Shown: piece after piece, positions 1 to 7,303 of the stretch
Layout: each line of letters starts with the position of its first letter
Numbering within the stretch: the stretch's first letter is position 1
Origin: Streptomyces sp. MST-110588
GTDB taxonomy: Bacteria; Actinomycetota; Actinomycetes; Streptomycetales; Streptomycetaceae
DNA length: 64,000 nucleotides
Direction: 5' to 3'
Assembly: GCF_022695595.1 (NCBI RefSeq)
Contig: NZ_CP074380.1
Coordinates: 6,593,501-6,657,500 of the forward strand
Made by a program: the position numbers and the translations under genes
Notes under the pieces: model-generated
Database searches by the model: none
What the model was told of the DNA's origin: nothing
The model's input: only the letters and a program-made list of their open reading frames with translations

Positions 1-830
1 TGTACGGACAGGCGGGCGGCGAGGGGGAGGACGGCGGCGCGCCGGGCGGCCGGGAAGGGACGCCGGGCGACCCGGCCGGGGTGCCCTTGGCGGCGCTCCT
101 GGACTGGGCGCTGGACGGGCTCTCGACCGTGGGAGCGCTCGTGGTGCGCGGCGGTGCGAAGACCGGCGTACCCGCCGAGCGCGAGGCGCTGCTCACCCCC
201 CTCGGCAACTGGTCGGTGTGGGTCAAGCTGGAACAGATCTGTGTCGCGGCCCAGAGCCCGGCCGGCAACATCGAACGCTCCGCCGAGGCGATGCTGCGCG
301 GCTGCGCCCGTCTGACCCCGGGCCCGGCCCGCGCCGAATACCGGGCCTGGCTGGCGGCCCGGTCCGTCGGCAGCGCCGTCGAGGAGCTGCTGGAGGTGGC
401 CCGGGGCGAGGACGCCCTGCTGCGCGGCCTGGCCTTCGAGGCGCTGCGCGCGGTCGGCGCGCCCGCCGAGCCCGCCGTGCGCGCCGCCGCCGAGGAGCCG
501 GGCCTGCGGCCGTACGCCCTGCTGTGGCTGGTCGAACACGAGGGCGGCGACCCGGAGACCGCGCCGGACGTCCTGACCCGCGAGGAGGCCACCTGGCTGT
601 GGGTGGACACCGCCGCGGCCGTCGCGGACCACGGCGAGAGCCAGCTCCTGGTCCGCCACCTCGACTCGGCGGTCCAGGGCTCGGTGCCGCGCCTCCTGGA
701 AGAGGTACGGGCCGTGGGGCACCCGCGCACCGTGCAGGTCCTGGTCGCGCTGGCCGCGGCACACCCCGACCCGGCCCTGGCCAAGGCCGTCCGCCGGGCC
801 GCCTTCCAGGTCCACACCGGCGGGGTGTGA
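1..830 (+). CDS. Helical (HEAT-like) hypothetical protein, 5' end missing
   Basis: The reading frame is open from base 3 to the stop at 830, so the gene starts before the window or at an internal GTG at 81. The visible part is a Gly-rich stretch followed by about 250 residues. These are rich in Ala, Leu and Glu and contain repeated helix pairs resembling HEAT-type solenoids, for example around residues 105-135 and 200-240 counted from the GTG. There is no signal peptide, membrane segment or catalytic motif. I do not recognise a named family. It is coded toward the VOC gene, which is on the opposite strand and ends about 100 bp away. Confidence 0.6.
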   Translation, partial: YGQAGGEGEDGGAPGGREGTPGDPAGVPLAALLDWALDGLSTVGALVVRGGAKTGVPAEREALLTPLGNWSVWVKLEQICVAAQSPAGNIERSAEAMLRGCARLTPGPARAEYRAWLAARSVGSAVEELLEVARGEDALLRGLAFEALRAVGAPAEPAVRAAAEEPGLRPYALLWLVEHEGGDPETAPDVLTREEATWLWVDTAAAVADHGESQLLVRHLDSAVQGSVPRLLEEVRAVGHPRTVQVLVALAAAHPDPALAKAVRRAAFQVHTGGV

Positions 831-926
831 ACCGGGCGGGGCGGCCGGACGCACCGCACCGCACCGTATCGGCGGCCCGGCCCACCTGACCGTACCGGCG
901 GCCGAGCCCGGCAGACCGGCCGGCCG

Positions 927-1343
927 TCAGCTCAGGGTCGCCCCCGGTGTGTACGTCCCGAAGGTCCACAAGTTGCCCTCGGCGTCACGGGCCGTGTAGT
1001 CCCGCGAGCCGTATTCCTGGTCCGTGGGCGGCGTCAGTATCTCCACCCCGGCCTGCTCGGCCCGCTTGTGGTGCGCGTCCGGGTCCTGGACGACGACATA
1101 GACACCGGCCGGCCCCGCGTCCCGCATCGCCTCGCCGTAGACGCCGCCGTGCCCTTTGGAGCCCAGCATCACCGTGCCGTTGCCGTAGGACAGCTCGGCG
1201 TGCAGCACCGTGCCGTCCTCGCTCTCGTACAGTGCGTCGCGGGTGAAACCGAACCCTTCGGTGAGCTGCCGGATGGCCGCCTTGGCGTCCCGGTAGAGCA
1301 GCGTGGGGAAGAGGGTGGGCGCACCCGTTGCGGTGTCGGCCAT
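927..1343 (-). CDS. VOC-family (glyoxalase/bleomycin-resistance fold) protein
   Basis: A 138-residue protein of the vicinal oxygen chelate superfamily. It has the paired beta-alpha-beta-beta-beta layout, starting with a PTLLYRDAKAAIRQL-type segment and ending in GVEILTPPTDQEYGSRDY and a GNLWTFGTY motif. These are typical of the glyoxalase-like proteins often annotated YciF/PhnB-like. ATG at 1343 is chosen because a GAAGGA ribosome site lies 11-12 nt upstream. An upstream GTG would sit too close to it. The substrate cannot be read from sequence. Members of this family include metal-dependent lyases, dioxygenases and drug-binding proteins. Confidence 0.85.
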   Translation of the reverse strand: MADTATGAPTLFPTLLYRDAKAAIRQLTEGFGFTRDALYESEDGTVLHAELSYGNGTVMLGSKGHGGVYGEAMRDAGPAGVYVVVQDPDAHHKRAEQAGVEILTPPTDQEYGSRDYTARDAEGNLWTFGTYTPGATLS

Positions 1344-1765
1344 GATGATCACCGTCCTTCGTACGGTCTCTTCTTCGGCCTGTCGTGCGATCTGTGTCAC
1401 AGTCTTGCACCGGGGTCTGACAACGCCCGCCGGACACCGGGCGCCGGGCCCCGGACCTGGCCGGATACCCGCCCGGAGGCCGGGCCGGAGACGGGCCGGG
1501 ACCGTCGGCCGACGGGCACCTGCGGACGTCCGCAGGCACCTCCGTGCGTCCGCGGGCACCCCCCCGCACCCCCGGCGCGCGAGACCGACGGCCCGGGAAA
1601 ACTGGTTGCAGCCCACCGCTAGACTGGTTTCCATGGCAATTCTCCTCGTGCATTAGACGGCGCCGGCCCGCCCGTCGCCCGGCCCCACCCTCTTCGGTGG
1701 CGCGCCGCGCACGGTGGTGTTCATCCCGTCCTTCCCGCTGTCCTTACCTGCCCTGGAGTCTTTCC
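1344..1765. other. Divergent intergenic region between VOC and ABC-F genes
   Basis: About 420 bp. It holds the promoter side of the VOC gene and the leader of the ABC-F gene, including a -10-like TAGACT and a 7-codon ORF (separate entry). Between that ORF and the ABC-F start there is a short stem, CCACC/GGTGG around 1685-1700, but no clear terminator. No other gene is supported. Confidence 0.6.
1620..1656 (+). promoter_or_regulatory. Candidate -10 element and leaderless 7-codon leader ORF upstream of ABC-F
   Basis: TAGACT at 1620-1625 is a good Streptomyces -10. An ATG begins 7 bases after it, at 1633, exactly where transcription should start, and opens the ORF MAILLVH ending at TAG 1654-1656. 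No convincing -35 is visible. The arrangement suggests a leaderless leader peptide about 110 nt before the ABC-F start codon. Leader-peptide attenuation is known for several antibiotic-responsive ABC-F genes, but whether this ORF works that way is inference. Confidence 0.45.
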
Positions 1766-3364
1766 GTGATCACCGCCTCCGGCCTTGAGCTGCGCGCCGG
1801 CGCCCGTGTCCTCATCGAGTCCGCGTCCTTCCGTGTCGCCAAGGGCGACCGCATCGGCCTGGTCGGCCGCAACGGCGCGGGCAAGACCACGCTCACCAAG
1901 GTGCTGGCCGGACAGGGTGCCCCCGCCGCCGGGACGGTCACCCGCTCCGGCGACGTCGGCTATCTCCCGCAGGACCCGCGCACCGGTGACCTGGACGTGC
2001 TCGCCCGCGACCGCATCCTCTCCGCCCGCGAGCTGGACAGCGTGCTGCGCAAGATGCGCGAGAACGAGGACCGGATGGCGAACGGCAAGGGCGCCACCCG
2101 TGAGAAGGCGATGAAGAAGTACGAGCGCCTGGAGACGGAGTTCCTGACCAAGGGCGGTTACGCCGCCGAGGCGGAGGCCGCGACCATCGCCGCCAGCCTG
2201 GGCCTGCCCGACCGCATCCTCAACCAGCCTCTCCACACGCTCTCCGGCGGTCAGCGCCGCCGCGTGGAGCTGGCCCGCATCCTCTTCTCGGACTCCGACA
2301 TCCTGCTCCTGGACGAGCCGACCAACCACCTGGACGCCGACTCCATCGCCTGGCTGCGCGACTACCTCAAGACCTACCGCGGCGGCTTCATCGTCATCTC
2401 CCACGACGTCGACCTGGTCGAGACGGTCGTCAACAAGGTCTTCTACCTGGACGCCAACCGCGCCCAGATCGACATCTACAACATGGGCTGGAAGCTCTAC
2501 CAGCAGCAGCGCGAGGCCGACGAGAAGCGCCGCAAGCGCGAGCGTGCCAACGCCGAGAAGAAGGCCGCAGCGCTCAACTCCCAGGCCGACAAGATGCGGG
2601 CCAAGGCCACCAAGACCGTCGCCGCGCAGAACATGGCCCGGCGCGCAGAGCGGCTGCTGGCCGGCCTGGAGGAGGTGCGGGCCGCCGACAAGGTCGCCAA
2701 GCTGCGCTTCCCGGACCCGGCGCCGTGCGGCAAGACCCCGCTCACCGCCGAGGGCCTGTCCAAGTCCTACGGCTCGCTGGAGATCTTCACCGACGTCGAC
2801 CTGGCCATCGACAAGGGTTCGCGGGTGGTCATCCTCGGGCTCAACGGCGCGGGCAAGACGACCCTGCTGCGGCTGCTGGCCGGCGTCGAGAAGCCCGACA
2901 CCGGCGAGGTCCGCCCCGGCCACGGCCTGAAGCTGGGCTACTACGCCCAGGAGCACGAGACGCTGGACCCGGACCGTACGGTCCTGGAGAACATGCGCTC
3001 GGCCGCCCCGGACATGGACCTGGTCGACATCCGCAAGACGCTCGGCTCCTTCCTCTTCTCCGGCGACGACGTCGACAAGCCCGCCGGGGTGCTCTCCGGT
3101 GGCGAGAAGACCCGGCTGGCGCTGGCCACCCTGGTCGTCTCCTCCGCCAACGTGCTGCTGCTGGACGAGCCGACGAACAACCTCGACCCGGCCAGCCGCG
3201 AGGAGATCCTGGGCGCGCTGCACACCTTCACCGGCGCCGTGGTGCTGGTGACGCACGACGAGGGAGCGGTGGACGCCCTCCAGCCGGAGCGCATCATCCT
3301 GCTGCCGGACGGCGTCGAGGACCTGTGGGGCCCGGACTACGCCGACCTTGTGGCGCTGGCCTGA
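1766..3364 (+). CDS. ABC-F ribosome-associated ATPase
   Basis: A 532-residue protein with two nucleotide-binding domains and no membrane segments, the hallmark of ABC-F translation factors, which bind the ribosomal E site. Domain 1 has Walker A GRNGAGKT (about residue 34), signature LSGGQ (about 158) and Walker B LLLDEPTNHLD (about 180). A charged linker of about 60 residues follows (about 250-310), rich in Arg, Lys and Ala. Domain 2 has GLNGAGKT (about 357), LSGGEK (about 442) and LLLDEPTNNLD (about 464). GTG 1766 is preceded by GGAG at 8 nt. The length fits the actinobacterial housekeeping ABC-F group next to gbn. A role in resistance to ribosome-targeting drugs is possible but not shown. 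Confidence 0.93.
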   Translation: MITASGLELRAGARVLIESASFRVAKGDRIGLVGRNGAGKTTLTKVLAGQGAPAAGTVTRSGDVGYLPQDPRTGDLDVLARDRILSARELDSVLRKMRENEDRMANGKGATREKAMKKYERLETEFLTKGGYAAEAEAATIAASLGLPDRILNQPLHTLSGGQRRRVELARILFSDSDILLLDEPTNHLDADSIAWLRDYLKTYRGGFIVISHDVDLVETVVNKVFYLDANRAQIDIYNMGWKLYQQQREADEKRRKRERANAEKKAAALNSQADKMRAKATKTVAAQNMARRAERLLAGLEEVRAADKVAKLRFPDPAPCGKTPLTAEGLSKSYGSLEIFTDVDLAIDKGSRVVILGLNGAGKTTLLRLLAGVEKPDTGEVRPGHGLKLGYYAQEHETLDPDRTVLENMRSAAPDMDLVDIRKTLGSFLFSGDDVDKPAGVLSGGEKTRLALATLVVSSANVLLLDEPTNNLDPASREEILGALHTFTGAVVLVTHDEGAVDALQPERIILLPDGVEDLWGPDYADLVALA

Positions 3365-3400
3365 TCAAGGCCGTATGGATCATTCGGCCGAGGCGTGATC
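3363..3400. promoter_or_regulatory. Cluster of three GATC sites upstream of gbn
   Basis: GATC occurs at 3363-3366, 3378-3381 and 3397-3400, just after the ABC-F stop. A fourth lies at 3645-3648, about 40 bp before the gbn start. In such GC-rich DNA this local density stands out. Gbn is a published GATC-binding nucleoid protein, so these sites could serve autoregulation (inference). Confidence 0.5.
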
Positions 3401-3446
3401 CATCATCTGAGTGAGAACGGCTCGTACACCGGCGAGTCTTCCCGGG

Positions 3447-3473
3447 AAGGCCGGGCCCCACCGGCCCGGCCTT
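3447..3473 (+). terminator. Hairpin terminator after ABC-F
   Basis: A perfect 11-bp inverted repeat, AAGGCCGGGCC, has arms at 3447-3457 and 3463-3473 and a 5-nt loop. It lies 80 bp after the ABC-F stop and separates that gene from gbn. No U-run follows, as is usual in Streptomyces. Confidence 0.75.
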
Positions 3474-3686
3474 CACCTGTTCCCTCCCGTACCGCTTGAC
3501 CTGCTGCTTCCCTGTGGCTGTCGCTTCACGGCGGCGTACACCGCAAGCGGAATATCTGATTCCCGGCGTCAATCCGGCGCCCTTGACGGCAAACGATGTC
3601 CTACGGACCTTGCTGAATGGGTGGCCAGGAAGCCCGGGAGGGGTGATCATGAGAGTCCAGAGCGCACTTCCCATGAGGAGGCACGG

Positions 3687-3908
3687 GTGGCCGAGACTCT
3701 GAAGAAGGGCAGCCGGGTTACCGGCGCCGCGCGCGAGAAGCTCGCGGCAGACCTGAAGAAGAAGTACGACTCCGGTGCAAGCATCCGGGCGCTGGCCGAA
3801 GAGACCGGCCGCTCCTACGGGTTCGTCCACCGGATGCTCACCGAATCCGGTGTGATCCTGCGGGGACGCGGCGGAGCGACAAGGGGCAAGAAGGCCGCCT
3901 CGGCCTGA
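3687..3908 (+). CDS. gbn: Gbn, GATC-binding nucleoid-associated protein
   Basis: A 73-residue, strongly basic protein with one helix-turn-helix in the middle (ASIRALAEETGRSYGFVHRM, about residues 30-50) and a basic Gly/Arg/Lys tail. Length, sequence and position between the ABC-F and enoyl-CoA hydratase genes match SCO1839 of S. coelicolor. That protein is described as the actinobacterial nucleoid protein Gbn, which binds GATC-containing sites and affects development and antibiotic production. GTG 3687 is chosen because GAGGAG lies 6 nt upstream and it gives the expected 73 residues; longer in-frame starts run through the ABC-F terminator. Four upstream GATC sites suggest autoregulation. Confidence 0.92.
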   Translation: MAETLKKGSRVTGAAREKLAADLKKKYDSGASIRALAEETGRSYGFVHRMLTESGVILRGRGGATRGKKAASA

Positions 3909-3945
3909 CACGAGGCGTACAGCGCTTCCGGGACAGCCGATGGTG

Positions 3946-3977
3946 CCACCCGGTCGGTCGAGCAGACGACCGGGTGG
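3946..3977 (+). terminator. Hairpin terminator after gbn
   Basis: Perfect 11-bp arms, CCACCCGGTCG at 3946-3956 and its complement at 3967-3977, with a 10-nt loop followed by TTACTGTT. It lies 38 bp after the gbn stop. Confidence 0.8.
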
Positions 3978-4058
3978 TTACTGTTCAGTCACTTAAGCGC
4001 GTGCGTGCCGGTTCACTCCCGCGCGCACGGGTGTGGTCGGCTGACTCGGAGGCAATCC

Positions 4059-4838
4059 ATGACTCTGCTCGACAAGGACGGTGTGCGGCTCACCGTGGAC
4101 GACGCGATCGCCACGGTGACCCTCGCCAACGCGGCCAAGCGCAACGCGCAGTCGCCCGCCATGTGGCGGGCACTGGCCGAGGCGGGATCGCTGCTGCCGG
4201 GGAACGTACGGGTCGTCGTGGTACGCGGCGAGGGCAAGTCCTTCTCCGCGGGCCTGGACCGCCAGGCGTTCACCCCCGAGGGCTTCGAGGGCGAACCGTC
4301 CTTCCTCGACCTCGCGCGCGGTTCCGACGCGGAACTGGACGCCGCCATCGCCGGCTACCAAGAAGCGTTCACCTGGTGGCGGCGCCCGGACCTGGTGTCG
4401 GTGGCCGCCGTCCAGGGACACGCGATCGGAGCGGGCTTCCAGCTCGCGCTCGCCTGCGACCTGCGGGTGTGCGCGCAGGACGCGCAGTTCGCGATGCGGG
4501 AGACCAGCCTGGGGCTGGTGCCGGACCTGACCGGCACCCACCCGCTGGTCGCGCTGGTGGGCTATGCGCGCGCCCTGGAAATCTGCGTCACCGGGCGTTT
4601 CGTGTACGCGGACGAGGCCGAGCGCACGGGCCTGGCCAACCTCGTGGTGCCGGCCGGTGAACTGGACGGCGCGGTGGCGGACCTGGCGGCGGCGCTCACG
4701 GCCGCGCCGCGCGACGCCGTCATCGAGACCAAGGCCCTGCTGGCGGGCGCGGTCTCTCGACCATACGAGGAGCAGCGCGCCGCGGAACGGGCCGCGCAGG
4801 CACGGCGGCTGCGGGACCTGGCGGGCCTGGGGGAGTAG
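4059..4838 (+). CDS. Enoyl-CoA hydratase/isomerase (crotonase) family protein
   Basis: A 259-residue crotonase-fold protein. Oxyanion-hole segments are visible at GKSFSAGLDRQAF (about residue 63) and VQGHAIGAGFQLALACDLRV (about 120-140). The segment MRETSLGLVPDLTGT carries the position that usually supplies a catalytic acidic residue. The family hydrates or isomerises acyl-CoA thioesters in the cytosol; the substrate is unknown. ATG 4059 has GGAGG 6 nt upstream. It is monocistronic between the gbn terminator and an oppositely oriented gene. Just downstream (4839-4900), 20-bp GTACGGGC-type direct repeats occur. Confidence 0.9.
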   Translation: MTLLDKDGVRLTVDDAIATVTLANAAKRNAQSPAMWRALAEAGSLLPGNVRVVVVRGEGKSFSAGLDRQAFTPEGFEGEPSFLDLARGSDAELDAAIAGYQEAFTWWRRPDLVSVAAVQGHAIGAGFQLALACDLRVCAQDAQFAMRETSLGLVPDLTGTHPLVALVGYARALEICVTGRFVYADEAERTGLANLVVPAGELDGAVADLAAALTAAPRDAVIETKALLAGAVSRPYEEQRAAERAAQARRLRDLAGLGE

Positions 4839-4939
4839 GCCGTACGGGCGGGAGCAGGCGTACGGGCGGAAGCAGGCGCGTACGGGCGCGGCTCCGGCCC
4901 CGCGGTCGGACGCGGCGGTCGGCGGTGATGCCGTAGCGG

Positions 4940-5713
4940 TCAGGCGGCGTCGACGGCGGTGATCAGCACCGCGACCGTGACCGGTCCGGGGGCCGCGTCC
5001 GCCGCCGCCTGCCGTACGGCCAGCGCCACGTCCAGCGTCCGGCGCCCCGCGCCCGCGGCCACCTGCACCAGCACATGACCCGGCTCCCGGCGTACCGCCT
5101 GTGACGAGCCGCCCAGGACGGGCGCCGGCCTGGAGACACCGGGAACCCGTAGGACCGCACGCGTCACCTCGTCGGCCGGGTCCGCGGCCGGCCCTCCCTC
5201 CGGGCCCGCGCCCGCATCCCCGGCCGTGCGCCCGGCCGGCGGATCGTCCAAAACCTCCCCGGTCCCCGAGGCGGTTCCCCAGGCCCGCACAGCCCCGGCA
5301 GCCCCCGCAGCTTCTCCCTCCTCCAGCAGCGCGGTGACCCGCAGATCCACCGCGGCCACCACCAGCCCCAGCCCGTCGGCCGCCCGCGCCAGCAGGGCCT
5401 CACGGAGCAGTCCGGCGGTGACGGGCACCGGCCGGTCCGGCCCGGCCGAGAAGTCCGCCGTGATGCGCAGCGGCCCCGGCGGCAGCGCGCTGGGCGGCGG
5501 CGGTACGGCCGCTCGCGGCGCCACGTCCGGGTCGGCCAGGGACAGCCGCAGCCGGCCCGGACGGATGCCCGGCAGAGCCCCGGCCGCTTCGCGCAGGGCC
5601 GCGGCGGCTGCCTGTTCGGTGATCCAGGAGCCGTCGCCGGGGCCGCCGAGCGGCAGCACCCGGCCGAGCCCGAGCTGCTGTCGTACGGTCCGTACCAACT
5701 GGTCCGCGTCCAT
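4940..5713 (-). CDS. Hypothetical protein of the family automatically named nucleopolyhedrovirus P10; two Asp23-like modules suspected
   Basis: A 257-residue Ala/Gly/Pro-rich protein without signal peptide or membrane segment, divergent from the Asp23 cassette. As I remember, relatives in Streptomyces carry an automatic baculovirus P10 label with no functional meaning. Two parts have the Asp23 pattern of helix, short strand, turn, strand and final VxVxxVxV strand. They are residues 31-130 (ITEQAAAAALREA through VDLRVTALL) and 181-255 (DEVTRAVLRVPGVSR through VTVAVLITAVD), joined by a Gly/Ala linker. ATG 5713 follows AAAAGGGG at about 10 nt. A role as a soluble partner of the neighbouring envelope proteins is inference. 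Confidence 0.75.
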   Translation of the reverse strand: MDADQLVRTVRQQLGLGRVLPLGGPGDGSWITEQAAAAALREAAGALPGIRPGRLRLSLADPDVAPRAAVPPPPSALPPGPLRITADFSAGPDRPVPVTAGLLREALLARAADGLGLVVAAVDLRVTALLEEGEAAGAAGAVRAWGTASGTGEVLDDPPAGRTAGDAGAGPEGGPAADPADEVTRAVLRVPGVSRPAPVLGGSSQAVRREPGHVLVQVAAGAGRRTLDVALAVRQAAADAAPGPVTVAVLITAVDAA

Positions 5714-6035
5714 CCGGCCGTCACCCCTTTTCCGTACGGTCCTACGGTCTTTCCACCCTGCCGCACTGTCGTCCCCGTGGCAGGCCGATCCCCCCGAACG
5801 CCGTCGCCGGACCCGCTCCCGGCGCATTCCCACCGCACTCCCGGCGGACTCCCAGCGCCTTCCCGGTGCGCTCCCACCGCACTCTTCTCGCGCCCCGGGC
5901 GCGCCGTGGGCGCCCGGCTGCACTCCGCTGCCGCATTCCCGCAGCGGTCCCGGGGAAGCGCACCTAATGTGGGAAACGGAGCCAAGAGTGCTTCTCCCCC
6001 CGGAAAGGGACGATCGGCGAAAGGGGCGATCGGCG
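5714..6035. other. Divergent promoter region of the Asp23 cassette
   Basis: A 322-bp gap between the P10-family gene and the first Asp23 gene. It contains GGGAAAC at about 5970, which could be an ECF-type -35, and a direct repeat of CGATCGGCG flanking AAAGGGG just before the Asp23 start (6011-6036). No gene is supported here. Confidence 0.5.
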
Positions 6036-6530
6036 ATGAGTGAGACCGCGCAGCGCAGCCAGTCGGAGTCCGCCGGCCAGCAGCCGAAGGGCGAGGAACC
6101 ACAGAAGGCGACGGGCGGAAAGCGGGGCGGCGGCGACCCCGCGTCGCGGGGGCGTACGACCATTGCCGACGGCGTCGTGGAGAAGATCGCCGGACTCGCG
6201 GCCCGGGACGTCATGGGGGTGCACGCGATGGGCAGCGGCTTCGCCCGTACGCTCGGCGCCGTCCGCGACCGGGTGCCCGGCGGCGGCAAGTCCGTCACCC
6301 GCGGGGTCAAGGCCGAGGTCGGTGAGGTGCAGACCGCCCTGGACCTGGAGATCGTCGTGGAGTACGGCGTGCCCATCGCGGATGTGGCCGCGGGCGTACG
6401 CGAGAACGTGATCTCCGCCGTCGAGCGGATGACCGGCCTGGAGGTCGTCGAGGTCAACATCGCCGTCAGCGACGTGAAGCTGCCCGATGACGAAGAGGAC
6501 GACGAGAGCGAACAGCCCAGGCTCCAGTAA
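6036..6530 (+). CDS. Asp23/Gls24 family envelope stress protein
   Basis: 164 residues. A hydrophilic N-terminal tail (1-40) precedes one Asp23/Gls24 domain, TTIADGVVEKIAGLAARDV through VEVNIAVSDVKL (about 41-150), and an acidic tail. It is soluble, with no membrane segment. In Staphylococcus aureus, Asp23 forms a membrane-associated layer held by AmaP and responds to alkaline and cell-wall stress. Here it heads a five-gene same-strand run (Asp23, DUF2273-like, Asp23, DUF6286, AmaP). ATG 6036 follows AAAGGGG at 9 nt. Confidence 0.9.
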   Translation: MSETAQRSQSESAGQQPKGEEPQKATGGKRGGGDPASRGRTTIADGVVEKIAGLAARDVMGVHAMGSGFARTLGAVRDRVPGGGKSVTRGVKAEVGEVQTALDLEIVVEYGVPIADVAAGVRENVISAVERMTGLEVVEVNIAVSDVKLPDDEEDDESEQPRLQ

Positions 6531-6613
6531 GGCATGAGGGCGCGGTACGGCGTGGAGGTGCGGGACCGCGCGAGCGCGCGGGACCGTCCGGAGCGGTAGC
6601 GAAGGAGGGCGTG

Positions 6614-6811
6614 ATGAACATGGCCGTGGCTGGTCTGTTGGCCGGAATGGCGCTGGGCTTCGCCGGATACTTCGGCGGCTTCGGAGCGTTTTTGCTGGTG
6701 GCGGCGCTCGGCGTCGTCGGTTTCTTCGTCGGGCGGCTCCTGGACGGGGACCTGGAGCCCGGCGAGTTCTTCCGTACGCGCACCGGCGACCGCGACGCCC
6801 GGCGGCGGTGA
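6614..6811 (+). CDS. Small DUF2273-like membrane protein of the Asp23 cassette
   Basis: 65 residues. Two closely spaced hydrophobic segments occupy residues 4-23 and 25-42, followed by a charged tail with FFRTRTGDRDARRR. Position and size match the small DUF2273 membrane proteins that accompany asp23 and amaP in Gram-positive bacteria. ATG 6614 is preferred to GTG 6611 because GGAGG (6604-6608) is then 5 nt away rather than 2. It ends 6 bp before the next gene. Confidence 0.75.
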   Translation: MNMAVAGLLAGMALGFAGYFGGFGAFLLVAALGVVGFFVGRLLDGDLEPGEFFRTRTGDRDARRR

Positions 6812-6817
6812 GGCCCG

Positions 6818-7303
6818 GTGGCGACGGTGCTCCCGGCCGCCACGGCCGCCACAGCCGCCAGGGCTCCCGCCGTCGAGGCGGCCGGGCGCGGCGCGACGAG
6901 GATCGCGGACCGGGTCGTGGCGAAGATCGCTGCCCGGGCCGCGCGTGAGGCACTGCGTGCCGCCACCACCGACCCCACCGACGCCCACGCGACGGTGACC
7001 GTACGTCGCCGCGAGGGCCGGCAGGACCTGGGGGAGGCACGGGTACGGGTGGCCCTGGAGCTGTCCTACCCCTGCGACATCGGGGCCCGGTGCGGCGCGG
7101 TACGGCGTCATGTCACCGATCGCGTACGGGCGCTGGCGGGCATGGACGTGCCCGAGGTGGCGGTCGAGGTCGAACGGCTGCGGTCGCCGCGGACGGCGGA
7201 GCGGGCGGGCGGGGGAGGGTGCGATGAGCGACGAGGGCACCGGCCGCCCGGGGGACCCGCGCCGCCCCCTGACCCTGAAGAAAACCCCGGAAACACCCCC
7301 TGA
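6818..7303 (+). CDS. Second Asp23/Gls24 family protein
   Basis: 161 residues from GTG 6818, with GAGG 4 nt upstream. Residues about 20-125 form a divergent Asp23 domain (RGATRIADRVVAKIAARAAR through DVPEVAVEVERL). The rest is a Gly/Pro-rich tail. The last 80 bp overlap the start of the next gene in another frame. Either the overlap is real or the tail is read longer than in relatives because an upstream indel hid the true stop. It shares the cassette with the other envelope stress proteins. Confidence 0.75.
   Translation: MATVLPAATAATAARAPAVEAAGRGATRIADRVVAKIAARAAREALRAATTDPTDAHATVTVRRREGRQDLGEARVRVALELSYPCDIGARCGAVRRHVTDRVRALAGMDVPEVAVEVERLRSPRTAERAGGGGCDERRGHRPPGGPAPPPDPEENPGNTP

Noticed and set aside
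3411..3686. Longer start for gbn at 3411
   Set aside because: It would translate the ABC-F terminator hairpin. The GTG at 3687 has a proper ribosome site and yields the family length of 73 residues.
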